Assembly (NCBI GenBank): GCA_964482915.1
Contig: CAYZYU010000002.1
Span: 23,419-87,418, forward strand
Length of the DNA: 64,000 bases
Reading direction: 5' to 3'
Source of the DNA: MWBV01 sp964482915
GTDB lineage: Archaea > Nanobdellota > Nanobdellia > Pacearchaeales > GW2011-AR1
Shown: in pieces, positions 44,722 to 52,068 of the stretch
How the letters are laid out: the number at the start of each line of letters is the position of its first letter
Numbering within the stretch: the stretch's first letter is position 1
Notes under the pieces: generated by a model
What the model was told of the DNA's origin: nothing
The model's input: the letters and a program-made list of their open reading frames with translations, nothing else
Databases searched by the model: none
Position numbers and translations under genes: made by a program

Positions 44722-45114
44722 TTATAATTTTCTTTTAATTAATTTTTCACCTTCAATATCCCAATATTCGCAATTTCCATTTTCTTCTAATTCTTCAAAC
44801 ACAGAACTATCTGGACAAGGAACTTCTATTGTTTCAAAGTTCTCTAGGTCCATAATGCTTGCTTTTCCATCTGCTTTAGAAAGAACCTGTCCTTTTCTTT
44901 TGTCTACAACAGGAACCTCAAGTCTCTCGTGTCCAGGCACTACAAAAACTTTTTTAGTCCCAGTAATTATACCGACAGCTTCAATTCTACATTTTGCATG
45001 ACCATGTTTTCCTGTTTTTGAGATATCTATGCTTTTGACAGTGCAAGGCATTCCATCAACAAGAATATTTGTCCCTACTTTCGCCTCTGTTGCATCAATA
45101 ATTTTCAACACCAT
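44722..45114 (-). CDS. Translation initiation/elongation factor aIF5A
   Basis: A 130-residue protein. The hypusine loop SKTGKHGHAKC places the modified lysine at K36. The C-terminal OB fold follows. aIF5A rescues ribosomes stalled on proline runs. It needs deoxyhypusine synthase, which is not in this window. It is divergent from the FKBP gene and shares a single symmetric TATA with it. Confidence 0.97.
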   Translation of the reverse strand: MVLKIIDATEAKVGTNILVDGMPCTVKSIDISKTGKHGHAKCRIEAVGIITGTKKVFVVPGHERLEVPVVDKRKGQVLSKADGKASIMDLENFETIEVPCPDSSVFEELEENGNCEYWDIEGEKLIKRKL

Positions 45115-45135
45115 AAATTAAACAAAAAAAATACA

Positions 45136-45143
45136 TTTATAAA
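45136..45143. promoter_or_regulatory. Bidirectional TATA element between aIF5A and FKBP genes
   Basis: The perfect palindrome TTTATAAA is centred at 45139.5, exactly 25.5 bp from the aIF5A ATG (minus, 45114) and 25.5 bp from the FKBP ATG (plus, 45165). The intergenic interval is 50 bp, the same size and geometry as at 16271-16320. Confidence 0.7.
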
Positions 45144-45164
45144 CGTTTTTACTTAAGGATTTTC

Positions 45165-45833
45165 ATGTCTTTTCAAAAAAATGATTTCCTGGAGATAGAA
45201 TTTACAGGAAGAATAAAAGATGGGGAAGTTTTTGACTCAAATATTTCAGAAGAACTAAAAAAACTAAATCCAGATCAAAAAGCAAAACCGCTTATTTTTT
45301 GCCTAGGTCAAGAAATGTTCCTTAAGGGTATTGAAGATTTTTTAATTGGAAAAGAGAGAGGAAATTACGAAATCGAACTTAAACCAGAAAATGCTTTTGG
45401 TTTAAGAAATCCTTCTTTGATTCAGATGATTCCTTTGAAGGTTTTTATAGAACATAAAATAAATCCAATTCCAGGTACTGTTTTAAATTTTGATAATAAA
45501 TTAGGAAAAGTCCTTACTGTTTCAGGTGGAAGAACAATGGTTGATTTTAATAATCCTCTTGCAGGAAAAGAGGTAGTATATAATATAAAAATTTTAAGAA
45601 AAGTGGATGATGTTAATGAAAAGATAAACTCTCTTAATGATTTCTTTTTTAGAAGAGAGTTCAAATTTGAGATTAAAGAGAGTAAAATTATTTTGACTGT
45701 TGATAAGGGATTTAAAGCATTTGTTGAATTATTTAAAGATAAGTTTAAAGAAATGATTGGATTGGAATTGGAGATTAAGGAGATTGAAGTTAACTCTGTT
45801 AAGAAAGATAAAACCACTCAAGAAGAAAAATAA
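45165..45833 (+). CDS. FKBP-type peptidyl-prolyl isomerase (SlyD-like, long archaeal type)
   Basis: A 222-residue protein. The FKBP half has FLEIEFTGRIKDGEVFDSN and FLIGKERGNYEIELKPENAFG, with the insert-in-flap segment of SlyD-type enzymes, and VDFNNPLAGKEVVYNIKI closes the domain. The C-terminal about 70 residues are the extra domain found in long archaeal FKBPs. Acts as folding catalyst and chaperone for new proteins. Confidence 0.92.
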   Translation: MSFQKNDFLEIEFTGRIKDGEVFDSNISEELKKLNPDQKAKPLIFCLGQEMFLKGIEDFLIGKERGNYEIELKPENAFGLRNPSLIQMIPLKVFIEHKINPIPGTVLNFDNKLGKVLTVSGGRTMVDFNNPLAGKEVVYNIKILRKVDDVNEKINSLNDFFFRREFKFEIKESKIILTVDKGFKAFVELFKDKFKEMIGLELEIKEIEVNSVKKDKTTQEEK

Positions 45834-45865
45834 GAAGTATTACTTTTAAGTTACACAATTAATAA

Positions 45866-45887
45866 ATTTTAAATAGGAGAACGCTCC
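45866..45887 (+). promoter_or_regulatory. Promoter of the DUF218-like gene with inverted repeat
   Basis: A TATA-like ATTTTAAAT (45866-45874) is 27 bp before ATG 45897. Directly after it is GGAG-AACG-CTCC (45876-45887), an inverted repeat between TATA and the expected start, like the GGAG...CTCC repeat at 3429-3441. Confidence 0.45.
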
Positions 45888-45896
45888 TCTAATTCT

Positions 45897-46424
45897 ATGA
45901 AAAATTTAGAGAATATAAAAGCAATAATAGTTCCTACATGTGATTATATAGAAAATCCCACAAGAGCCAGGACTGCAATAGAATTTGTCAATAAAAATAA
46001 TCTTCCAAAAAAGGCTATTATTGCAGGTTTGGGCCCAGATACAAATCTTGCTTTAGGTTATGATAATAATCCAGATAATCATAATATTGTCTTTCACAAG
46101 AATATGTATGATTGTCTTATGAATGAAACAGATTGGATGATTGGAATTGATATTCGTTCTTTAAATTCTGTTGAAAATATCTTAGAGGTTTTTCCAGATA
46201 AAATTGAAGGGAAATATGCCCTGGTTTCATACCCTCTTCATTTGATGAGATTTAAAAAAATAGAAAGAGATGCAAAACGTGCAGGAAAAATTTCTGAAAA
46301 TCTGGAAATTGTTTATGTACCAACAAAGCAACGTTTAGTTTGGATACCTTATGAAATTTTATCTAATTTAAAATATCATCTTAAGGGAAAGAAAAAATAT
46401 TTTGGAAATTCTAAAACTGATTAA
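45897..46424 (+). CDS. DUF218-like (YdcF/SanA family) protein, tentative
   Basis: A 175-residue soluble protein. The layout KAIIVPTCDYIE, KKAIIAGLGPDTNL, then a KYALVSYPLHLMRFKKIERDAKRAG segment resembles the core of DUF218 proteins (SanA/YdcF/ElyC), where the SYPLHLMR part matches the usual S-x-x-H-x-x-R region. Those proteins are linked to envelope integrity in bacteria. No membrane anchor is visible. Function here is unknown. Confidence 0.6.
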   Translation: MKNLENIKAIIVPTCDYIENPTRARTAIEFVNKNNLPKKAIIAGLGPDTNLALGYDNNPDNHNIVFHKNMYDCLMNETDWMIGIDIRSLNSVENILEVFPDKIEGKYALVSYPLHLMRFKKIERDAKRAGKISENLEIVYVPTKQRLVWIPYEILSNLKYHLKGKKKYFGNSKTD

Positions 46425-46467
46425 AATATATCAAAATATTTTTTACTCCGCAAAAAACAACAATAAT

Positions 46468-46478
46468 ACTTAAAAACC
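46468..46478 (+). promoter_or_regulatory. TATA box of ftsZ
   Basis: ACTTAAAAACC is centred about 25 bp before ATG 46498. Confidence 0.6.
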
Positions 46479-46497
46479 AAAATAACTTTCACTCCAC

Positions 46498-47601
46498 ATG
46501 GCAAATTCACATGAAGAGGAGGAATATTTTGAAGAGATTTCTTCTGATGTAAAGAATATTGATAGGGAGTTGGAAGAACTTTTGAAAAAACAATCCGCAA
46601 AAATAAAGATAATGGGTATTGGTGGAGGTGGAAATAATTCTTTAAGTAGGATGAGAGAAATTGGGATAAAAGGAGGAGAAATGATAGCAATAAATACTGA
46701 TGCTCAGGATTTGCTTTATGCTAATGCAGATCAGAAAATTTTGATTGGTAAGGAATTAACCCAGGGGCTTGGAGCAGGTAGCAATCCTCAGGTAGGACAG
46801 GAAGCAGCTAAAGAATCAGAATCTGAGATAAAGAAAAGAATTACTGGAAGTGATATGATTTTCATAACTTGTGGTTTAGGTGGAGGGACAGGGACAGGTG
46901 CAGCACCAATTGTTGCAGGAATTGCAAAAAAACAGGGAGCACTTACAATTGCAATAGTTACTCTCCCTTTCACAATTGAAGGGAAAAAAAGAATAGAAAA
47001 TGCAATGAATGGTCTAGAAAAATTAGAAGCAATTGTTGACACTCTTATTGTTATTCCAAACGATAAACTTTTAGAATTAGCACCAGATTTACCTCTTCAG
47101 ACAGCTTTCAAGATTGCAGATGAGGTACTTACCAATGCAGTTAAAGGTGTTACAGAATTAGTTACTAAGACAGGTCTTGTTAATCTGGATTTCGCAGATG
47201 TTAAAGCAGTAATGGTAAATGGAGGAGTCTCTTTAATAGGAATGGGAGAAGCAGATAGTCAGAGCAGAGCAATAGAAGCTGTTGAAAAGGCAATAAACAA
47301 TCCTCTTTTAGATGTAGATATTTCAAATGCAACAGGTGCATTGGTGAATGTTATCGGAGGTCCTAATATGAGTTTGGATGAATACAAGACAATAGTTGGA
47401 ACAGTGGGAGATAAATTAAGTCCAGATGCTAAATTGATTGGGGGAGCTCAGATAGCAGAGGACATGGACAAATCAATAAGAGTTCTTTTAATTGTTACAG
47501 GAGTAAAATCTTCGCAGATTTTAGGGGGAGGAGATTCTCTTGAGAATATAAAACGTAAAGAAATTGAAGAAGAATTAGGAATAGAATTTTTTGAGAATTA
47601 A
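46498..47601 (+). CDS. ftsZ: Cell division protein FtsZ
   Basis: A 367-residue tubulin-family GTPase. After about 36 acidic N-terminal residues come IKIMGIGGGGNNSLSRM, the tubulin signature GLGGGTGTG (about residues 126-134) and PFTIEGKKRIENA. The C-terminal domain has VMVNGGVSLIGMGEADS and GAQIAEDMDKSIRVLLIVTG. It polymerises into the division ring. The short C-terminal tail is presumably the SepF contact. A sepF gene is at 51493-51882. Confidence 0.97.
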   Translation: MANSHEEEEYFEEISSDVKNIDRELEELLKKQSAKIKIMGIGGGGNNSLSRMREIGIKGGEMIAINTDAQDLLYANADQKILIGKELTQGLGAGSNPQVGQEAAKESESEIKKRITGSDMIFITCGLGGGTGTGAAPIVAGIAKKQGALTIAIVTLPFTIEGKKRIENAMNGLEKLEAIVDTLIVIPNDKLLELAPDLPLQTAFKIADEVLTNAVKGVTELVTKTGLVNLDFADVKAVMVNGGVSLIGMGEADSQSRAIEAVEKAINNPLLDVDISNATGALVNVIGGPNMSLDEYKTIVGTVGDKLSPDAKLIGGAQIAEDMDKSIRVLLIVTGVKSSQILGGGDSLENIKRKEIEEELGIEFFEN

Positions 47602-47605
47602 ATAA

Positions 47606-47616
47606 TTTTAAAAACC
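47606..47616 (+). promoter_or_regulatory. TATA box of secE
   Basis: TTTTAAAAACC starts 5 bp after the ftsZ stop and is centred about 25 bp before ATG 47636, so secE can be transcribed on its own and leaderless. Confidence 0.6.
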
Positions 47617-47635
47617 CTTTACCTTTGTTAATATT

Positions 47636-47809
47636 ATGTTAGAAGGCACAAAATCATTTTTATTGAAATGTAAAAGAGTATGGCAGGTTTTAAAAAAACC
47701 GACCAAAAAAGAATTTGAGCTGACAGCCAAAGTTTCTGCAATTGGTATTGGTATCCTTGGTCTGCTAGGATTTTTGATTTCTTTAGCAATGGGTATTTTT
47801 AGCAAATAA
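47636..47809 (+). CDS. secE: Preprotein translocase subunit SecE (Sec61 gamma)
   Basis: A 57-residue protein read directly from the sequence. An amphipathic N-terminal helix (KCKRVWQVLKKPTKKEF) carries the conserved KPTKKEF motif, followed by one membrane helix (IGIGILGLLGFLISLAMGIF). It clamps the SecY channel. In archaea secE normally sits directly before spt5. Here two extra genes lie between them. Confidence 0.95.
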   Translation: MLEGTKSFLLKCKRVWQVLKKPTKKEFELTAKVSAIGIGILGLLGFLISLAMGIFSK

Positions 47810-47827
47810 TTATCAAGAAATATTTAG

Positions 47828-47900
47828 ACAAAATTTAAGTTAACCCCTTATTGATATAATATTTTAATTGAGAATATTAAGGAAACTTTTATAAAAGTTT
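47828..47900 (+). promoter_or_regulatory. Promoter of the secreted-protein gene, repeat copy 1
   Basis: Contains ACAAAA, the box TAACCCCTTA (47841-47850) and TAAGGAAACTTTTATAAA (47878-47895). The same blocks recur in order at 49151-49199 before spt5. The TATA lies inside the 18-bp palindrome AAACTTTTATAAAAGTTT (47883-47900). The predicted start is near 47918, giving a leader of about 35 nt that contains GGAGGT. Confidence 0.6.
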
Positions 47901-47954
47901 ATTTCTTATTAAAATAAGGTAAATAAATAGATTTTAATGTGAAAGGAGGTGTAA

Positions 47955-48746
47955 ATGAAAAAGGTATTTTTGTACTTTTTTGTGTTTCTTCTAGCTGTTT
48001 CCTTAGTATTTGCAGCAGAAAATTCTGCTTGTACTGATTCAGATGGAGGAGATAAACCATTTATAAAAGGACAAGTTCAACCTATTACAGAAGGAGACGA
48101 TTATAGTGGATTTGATTATTGTTATACTGGTCCATCAAATGAATCTTATCTATCAGAAGGGTTTTGTGGTCAAAACGGACCTGAGAAAGGAGTCTATTCG
48201 TGTCCAAATGGATGTACTGACGGAGCATGTATAGAACAGAATCAAGAGAATTCAAATAACCAAAATTCTCAAAACCAAAATCAGAATGAAAATCAAAACC
48301 AAGAAAATGAAAACAATAATCAAGGACAAGGTCCTCAATTACAAGTCCAGACAAATGGTAAATCCGGTTCTACAATAAAATCTCAAAATGGGAATGTTGA
48401 AGCAAAGACTTCTATGGAGATGTCACAAGATGAAGCTGGAAAGACTTATGCTGAGCTTTCTAATGGTATGAAAGCAGAAGTAAAGGTTATGCCCGAGACA
48501 GCATCCCAAAAGGCATTAGCTGTTTTAAGAGCTAAATGTGAAGCAAGAGGTTGTCAAATTGAGCTTAAGGAAGTTGGAAAAGGAGATCAGGCAAAATTGG
48601 TCTATGAAGTAAAAGCTAAAAAAGACGTTAAAGCTCTTGGTTTGATTAAATCTGAAATGACAGTAAAAGCACAGATAGATGTTGAAACAGGAGAAGTGAT
48701 AAAAACTAAAAAGGCTTGGTGGGGATTTTTAGCTAAGGAACAATAA
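47955..48746 (+). CDS. Secreted Cys-rich protein with Asn/Gln-rich linker
   Basis: A 263-residue exported protein. A signal peptide (residues about 1-20, ending VFAAEN) is followed by a small Cys-rich domain (CTDSDGGDKPFIKGQV ... SCPNGCTDGACI, six Cys) of a kind I associate with DPANN surface proteins. A linker of about 40 residues made almost only of Asn and Gln comes next, then a C-terminal domain of about 130 residues (residues about 135-263) of unknown type. GGAGGTG stands five bases before the ATG. The binding partner is unknown. Its location between secE and spt5 is unusual. Confidence 0.8.
   Translation: MKKVFLYFFVFLLAVSLVFAAENSACTDSDGGDKPFIKGQVQPITEGDDYSGFDYCYTGPSNESYLSEGFCGQNGPEKGVYSCPNGCTDGACIEQNQENSNNQNSQNQNQNENQNQENENNNQGQGPQLQVQTNGKSGSTIKSQNGNVEAKTSMEMSQDEAGKTYAELSNGMKAEVKVMPETASQKALAVLRAKCEARGCQIELKEVGKGDQAKLVYEVKAKKDVKALGLIKSEMTVKAQIDVETGEVIKTKKAWWGFLAKEQ
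48237..48345 (+). repeat. Low-complexity Asn/Gln-coding tract
   Basis: About 110 bp of degenerate AAY/CAR codons encoding an Asn/Gln/Glu-rich linker inside the secreted protein gene. Such tracts change length easily by slippage. Confidence 0.7.
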
Positions 48747-48782
48747 TTTTATTTTTATTTTTTATTATATAAATTTTTATTA
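48746..48782 (+). terminator. T-rich terminator after the secreted-protein gene
   Basis: Several T runs (TTTTATTTTTATTTTTTATT) follow the stop codon, the usual form of archaeal termination. No stem-loop is visible. Confidence 0.4.
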
Positions 48783-48804
48783 ATTAGTTTGTAATTTGTT
48801 TTTT

Positions 48805-49131
48805 ATGGTTTTAAAATATGGAGAAACCTATAATCTAAACATTGCAGGTGAAGATTATAAGGGAATTTATCTAGGAAATACTGCTCCAAGAAAGAAGTTA
48901 AAACTAAATTATGTTTTTTTAATTAATAACGAGGATATAGAGAAAAGAAAAGCCAACTGGGATAGTTTAAAATTTCCATGGTATTTCCCTTATTTTTTTG
49001 TAAGAACAAGGAAGTATAGTTTTGATGAAAATAATAATATTATTCTAAAAAAAAGAGATTATAATTCTTTTATCCTTCCTTCTCCCAATGAAAGGGTTTA
49101 CCTAGAAGAATTATTACAAAGAATAAAATAA
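48805..49131 (+). CDS. Small protein of unknown function
   Basis: A 108-residue protein that I do not recognise. The frame opens at TTG 48796, but ATG 48805 is the better start. It has a beta-rich N-terminal half (LKYGETYNLNIAGEDYKGIY) and a segment rich in aromatics (KFPWYFPYFFVRTRKYSF). There is no signal peptide or clear membrane helix. It lies between the secreted-protein gene and spt5 and seems to be part of the same insertion. Confidence 0.6.
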   Translation: MVLKYGETYNLNIAGEDYKGIYLGNTAPRKKLKLNYVFLINNEDIEKRKANWDSLKFPWYFPYFFVRTRKYSFDENNNIILKKRDYNSFILPSPNERVYLEELLQRIK

Positions 49132-49150
49132 TATAATAATCTAAATTATA

Positions 49151-49217
49151 ACAAAAGATTTGGCTAACCCCTTAATAATTGTAAGGAAACTTTTATAAAC
49201 ACACAATTTTATAAATA
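49151..49217 (+). promoter_or_regulatory. Promoter of spt5-L11, repeat copy 2
   Basis: ACAAAA (49151), TAACCCCTTA (49165-49174) and TAAGGAAACTTTTATAAA (49182-49199) repeat the blocks found at 47828-47895, with a shorter spacer. CCTTA...TAAGG also forms an inverted repeat. A second TATA-like TTTTATAAATAAAT is at about 49207-49220. Confidence 0.6.
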
Positions 49218-49238
49218 AATATCTACTTCTTAGATATT
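49218..49238 (+). promoter_or_regulatory. Hairpin in the spt5 leader
   Basis: AATATCT and AGATATT form a perfect 7-bp stem around a 7-nt loop, 32 bp before the spt5 ATG, inside the likely leader of the spt5-L11 transcript. It may be regulatory, but the stem is AT-rich. Confidence 0.4.
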
Positions 49239-49269
49239 AAGAGGTAGTTGGAACCTAGGATAAAACAAA

Positions 49270-49725
49270 ATGATTTTCATAATAAAAGTAACAACAAATA
49301 AAGAAGAACGTGCCGTCGATATGATTGCAGACAGAGCCAGAAAGAAAAACCTTAATATTTATTCCGTATTAAGACCTCATGGTTTGAGAGGATATATCCT
49401 TCTTGAATCAGAAGATAGAGAGTCTGCAGAAGAAGCTGTTTTCAATTTGCCTTATGTAAAAGGTATAATAGGGAAGACAATAGAATATTCTGAAATACAA
49501 GGAATGGTTCAGCCAACAATTGAAAGTGTCTCTATAAAAGAAGGAGATATTGTTGAAATGATTGGCTCAACACTTAAAGGCGAAAAAGCAAAAGTTTTAA
49601 GAATAGACAAACAAAAAGAAGAAGTGGTTGTAAGCTTGTTTGGAGCAGTAGTTCCATTACCTGTTACAGTCAAGATAGATAATATTAAAGTTATCAGACG
49701 TGAGGATGTAGAAAATGCAAATTAA
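49270..49725 (+). CDS. spt5: Transcription elongation factor Spt5 (NusG-like)
   Basis: A 151-residue protein with an NGN domain (FIIKVTTNKEERAVDMI ... LRPHGLRGYILLESEDRE) and a KOW domain (IKEGDIVEMIGSTLKGEKAKV). With Spt4 it clamps RNA polymerase and raises processivity. Its end overlaps the L11 start by 11 bp. The usual secE-spt5 adjacency is broken here by about 1.4 kb. Confidence 0.95.
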   Translation: MIFIIKVTTNKEERAVDMIADRARKKNLNIYSVLRPHGLRGYILLESEDRESAEEAVFNLPYVKGIIGKTIEYSEIQGMVQPTIESVSIKEGDIVEMIGSTLKGEKAKVLRIDKQKEEVVVSLFGAVVPLPVTVKIDNIKVIRREDVENAN

Positions 49726-50419
49726 ATTATTAGCAGAAGGTGGAGCAATGAAGCCAGGACCTGCACTTAGTCAGAAGCTTGGCCCAGCAGGAATACCAAT
49801 AAATCAAGTCATACAAAAGGTAAATGAGGCAACTTCAGATTTTCCAGGATTAAAAGTTCCAGTTGAATTAGATATCGACGTTAAAACAAAGAAATTTGAG
49901 GTAAAAATATTTTCTCCTCCAGTTGCAGAGTTACTTAAGAAAGAATTAGGAGTAGCTAAAGGTTCAGGAACTCAACTTAAGAATATTATTGCAAACGCTT
50001 CCATAGAACAGATAATTTCTGTTGCAAAAACAAAGATGCAAAATTTATTATGTAAAGATTTGAAATCTGCAGTGAAGGTGGTTGCAGGAACTTGTGTAAG
50101 TTTAGGTGTTTTAATCGAGAACAAACCTGCTAAGGAAATTGAAAAAGATATTGAAGCAGGAAAATATGATAAAGAAATCACACACATTAAAACAGAAACT
50201 TCTCCAGAAAAGAGAAAAATGCTCAATGAATATCTCAAGGAAGTCCAGAGAAAACAAGAGTTAATCTTGAAACAAGAACAGGCAGCTAAGGACGCTGCTG
50301 CAGCTGCAGAACAAGCAGCAACACCAGCAGCATCTACAGGAGCGACTACAACAGCAGCTGCAACTCCAGCAAAAGCAGCCCCAGTAGCAAAGGCTAAAGA
50401 GCCAGCAAAGAAAAAATAA
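49715..50419 (+). CDS. rpl11: 50S ribosomal protein uL11 with Ala/Lys-rich C-terminal tail
   Basis: A 234-residue protein. Residues about 1-160 are archaeal L11: LLAEGGAMKPGPALSQKLGP with the conserved proline-rich N-domain, then VAKGSGTQLKNIIA and VVAGTCVSLGV. It binds the GTPase-associated rRNA. The last about 50 residues are a low-complexity Ala/Thr/Pro/Lys stretch ending in AKEPAKKK, not found in the shorter archaeal L11 proteins. Confidence 0.95.
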   Translation: MQIKLLAEGGAMKPGPALSQKLGPAGIPINQVIQKVNEATSDFPGLKVPVELDIDVKTKKFEVKIFSPPVAELLKKELGVAKGSGTQLKNIIANASIEQIISVAKTKMQNLLCKDLKSAVKVVAGTCVSLGVLIENKPAKEIEKDIEAGKYDKEITHIKTETSPEKRKMLNEYLKEVQRKQELILKQEQAAKDAAAAAEQAATPAASTGATTTAAATPAKAAPVAKAKEPAKKK

Positions 50420-50467
50420 GTCATAATCAAATACTTTATAAATTGAGTTTAGCTATTTTTTCATGAT

Positions 50468-50541
50468 GGGGTTATGGGGTAATCTGGTTAGCCTTCGAGG
50501 TTTGGGACTTCGCGATCCCGGTTCAAATCCGGGTAGCCCCA
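50468..50541 (+). tRNA. tRNA-Pro (anticodon TGG)
   Basis: A 74-nt tRNA. Acceptor GGGGTTA pairs with TAGCCCC, discriminator A73. Anticodon stem CGAGG/CTTCG encloses TTTGGGA with anticodon TGG. T arm CCGG-TTCAAAT-CCGG is intact, U8 is present, no CCA is encoded and no intron is seen. A TATA (ACTTTATAAATT, about 50430-50441) is upstream. It lies between the L11 and eL43 genes. Confidence 0.95.
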
Positions 50542-50562
50542 TTCATAAAAACTTAATTTAAA

Positions 50563-50781
50563 ATGACAACAAAATCAAAGAAAACAAAATCTGCAGGAAG
50601 ATTGGGTGTTAGATATGGAAAGAAAGTAAGAAATATGCTTGTCCAGACAGAAATTAAACAAAAAAAGAGACAAAAATGTCCTTTTTGTAATAGATTTGGA
50701 GTTAAAAGATTAGCTAGTGGAATTTGGAAATGTCCAAAATGTAATAAAAAATTTGCAGGAGATAGTTATTATCTATCCTAG
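50563..50781 (+). CDS. rpl37ae: 50S ribosomal protein eL43 (L37Ae)
   Basis: A 72-residue zinc-ribbon protein: GRLGVRYGKKVRNMLVQTE, then C-x2-C (CPFC) and C-x2-C (CPKC), ending FAGDSYYLS. It starts 22 bp after the tRNA-Pro gene and leads a typical archaeal unit with rpoP and prefoldin beta. Confidence 0.95.
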   Translation: MTTKSKKTKSAGRLGVRYGKKVRNMLVQTEIKQKKRQKCPFCNRFGVKRLASGIWKCPKCNKKFAGDSYYLS

Positions 50782-50796
50782 ATCATATTCAATAAA

Positions 50797-50934
50797 ATGG
50801 CAACCTATAAGTGTTTCAAGTGCGGAAAAAAAGTTACAGACAAGAACCTTGAAAAAAGATTTCTCTGCCCTTTTTGTGGTAGCAAAATCTTCTTTAAACC
50901 AAGGACAAAGGTGAAGGTGATAAAAGCAGAGTAG
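50797..50934 (+). CDS. rpoP: DNA-directed RNA polymerase subunit P (Rpo12)
   Basis: A 45-residue zinc protein read directly: MATYKCFKCGKKV, CPFCGSKIFFKPRTKVKV. Two C-x2-C pairs give the zinc site. The subunit belongs to the assembly platform of archaeal RNA polymerase. The order eL43, rpoP, prefoldin beta is common in archaea. Confidence 0.95.
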   Translation: MATYKCFKCGKKVTDKNLEKRFLCPFCGSKIFFKPRTKVKVIKAE

Positions 50935-50950
50935 AAGGTAATGAAGTAAC

Positions 50951-51265
50951 ATGAAAGAAAAATCTATACAAGAAATTCAGTTTTTAGAACAAGGTCTGCA
51001 GAATATACTTTTTCAGAAGCAGGCTTTCCAGATGGAATTATCTGAAACCAAAGAAGCTCTTAAGGAATTAGAAAACGCAAAAGATGAAGTTTACAAAGTC
51101 ATTGGACAGATAATGATAAAATCTGAAAAATCTAAGATGAAAGAAGAACTTCTTAGCAAGATAAAAATATTTGAATTGAGAATGAAAGAACTTGAGAAAC
51201 AGGAAAATGCCCTTTCTGACAGAATAGAAAAGATAAGGGATGACGATTTGAAGAATTCTAAGTAA
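50951..51265 (+). CDS. pfdB: Prefoldin beta subunit
   Basis: A 104-residue coiled-coil protein with a central turn: QFLEQGLQNILFQKQAFQME helix, EVYKVIGQIMIKSEKSKM hairpin, then a second long helix. This is the size and layout of prefoldin beta, four copies of which pair with two alpha subunits (17183-17692) in the jellyfish-shaped chaperone. Confidence 0.93.
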   Translation: MKEKSIQEIQFLEQGLQNILFQKQAFQMELSETKEALKELENAKDEVYKVIGQIMIKSEKSKMKEELLSKIKIFELRMKELEKQENALSDRIEKIRDDDLKNSK

Positions 51266-51462
51266 ATTTGTTGATTTAACAATTATCAGGTAAAATTAAG
51301 CGTTGATAAACTATATGGTTAGAACAATATTTATCATTATAACAGGTTAGTTGAGCAAGGTTTAATTCTATTAGCACATAACAGAAAGATTTTTCCTTCA
51401 GTTTGATTAAAATTTAACTTGCTACTTCATAAAGATGAAAATATGCAAAAAAAATCCGAAAT

Positions 51463-51475
51463 CTTTATAAATATC
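51463..51475 (+). promoter_or_regulatory. TATA box of sepF
   Basis: CTTTATAAATA is centred about 25 bp before ATG 51493. The 227-bp interval 51266-51492 otherwise shows only AT-rich sequence with a weak hairpin (TTGTT...AACAA) just after prefoldin beta. Confidence 0.6.
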
Positions 51476-51492
51476 TCAATTATAAATTTATC

Positions 51493-51882
51493 ATGGTGTT
51501 TGAAAAAATAAAAAAAGCTTTTTCAATGTCTGGTGGAAGCGATGGAGATGAATATATTGAAATCGATTTAACCAAAGAAGAAAAGGATCATAAAGTGATG
51601 GTGAAGCTTTTCACTCTAAAGCAATATGAGGATATCAATGAAGTTCTTAATGCTTTGAGAGAGGGATATACAATCACTATCGTGGATATAAAGACTTTGA
51701 AGCAAAAAGACCCTATTGAGTTAAAAAGAGCAATATCTAAGCTTAAGAAGACAACTGATGCTCTTGAGGGAACAATTGCTGGATTTGGAGAGAATCTTGT
51801 TATAGCAACACCTTCTTTCGCAAAGATACAGAAGGTTGATAAACCAAAACCAGAACCAAAGGACAAATACGAAGATTACTGA
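51493..51882 (+). CDS. sepF: SepF-like FtsZ membrane anchor
   Basis: A 129-residue protein. The N-terminal MVFEKIKKAFSMSG forms a probable amphipathic membrane helix, and residues about 30-112 are the SepF core (KVMVKLFTLKQYEDINEVLN ... EGTIAGFGENLVIATPSF). The C-terminal tail is proline/lysine-rich. Archaeal SepF tethers FtsZ filaments to the membrane. FtsZ is encoded 4 kb upstream. Confidence 0.93.
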   Translation: MVFEKIKKAFSMSGGSDGDEYIEIDLTKEEKDHKVMVKLFTLKQYEDINEVLNALREGYTITIVDIKTLKQKDPIELKRAISKLKKTTDALEGTIAGFGENLVIATPSFAKIQKVDKPKPEPKDKYEDY

Positions 51883-51967
51883 TTGTTTTTCTTTAGCAGG
51901 AAAGAGTGAAATTCTACAATGAATAGTTTTAGTTATCTAAATAGATTAGAGTATTAGTCTTACAAGC

Positions 51968-51993
51968 GATTAATTAATTTGTTTTTATTAATC
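51968..51993. terminator. Bidirectional terminator-like hairpin
   Basis: GATTAAT and ATTAATC form a perfect 7-bp stem around 12 nt that include a T run, between the convergent sepF and membrane-protein genes. Confidence 0.4.
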
Positions 51994-52068
51994 ACTTAAC
52001 ACTTTACCTATTATAATATATATTCTTTTTCAGGAAATTTACTATTTACCTATTTATTATATATAGGA

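Noticed and set aside
44536..44727. Plus-strand 63-residue frame
   Set aside because: It is the shadow of eL40 on the opposite strand, which has the zinc motifs and a clear start.
47608..47805. Minus-strand 65-residue frame
   Set aside because: It is opposite secE, whose KPTKKEF motif and membrane helix are decisive.
48237..48345. CRISPR-like or tandem DNA repeat
   Set aside because: It is codon-level Asn/Gln low complexity inside a coding frame, without repeat-spacer structure. No CRISPR array is seen in the window.
49972..50430. Minus-strand 152-residue hydrophobic frame
   Set aside because: Ala/Val-rich reverse reading of the L11 gene and its Ala-coded tail. No start context.
51266..51492. 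Small RNA gene between prefoldin beta and sepF
   Set aside because: Only a weak 5-bp hairpin and AT-rich sequence were found. Nothing beyond the sepF TATA can be supported.
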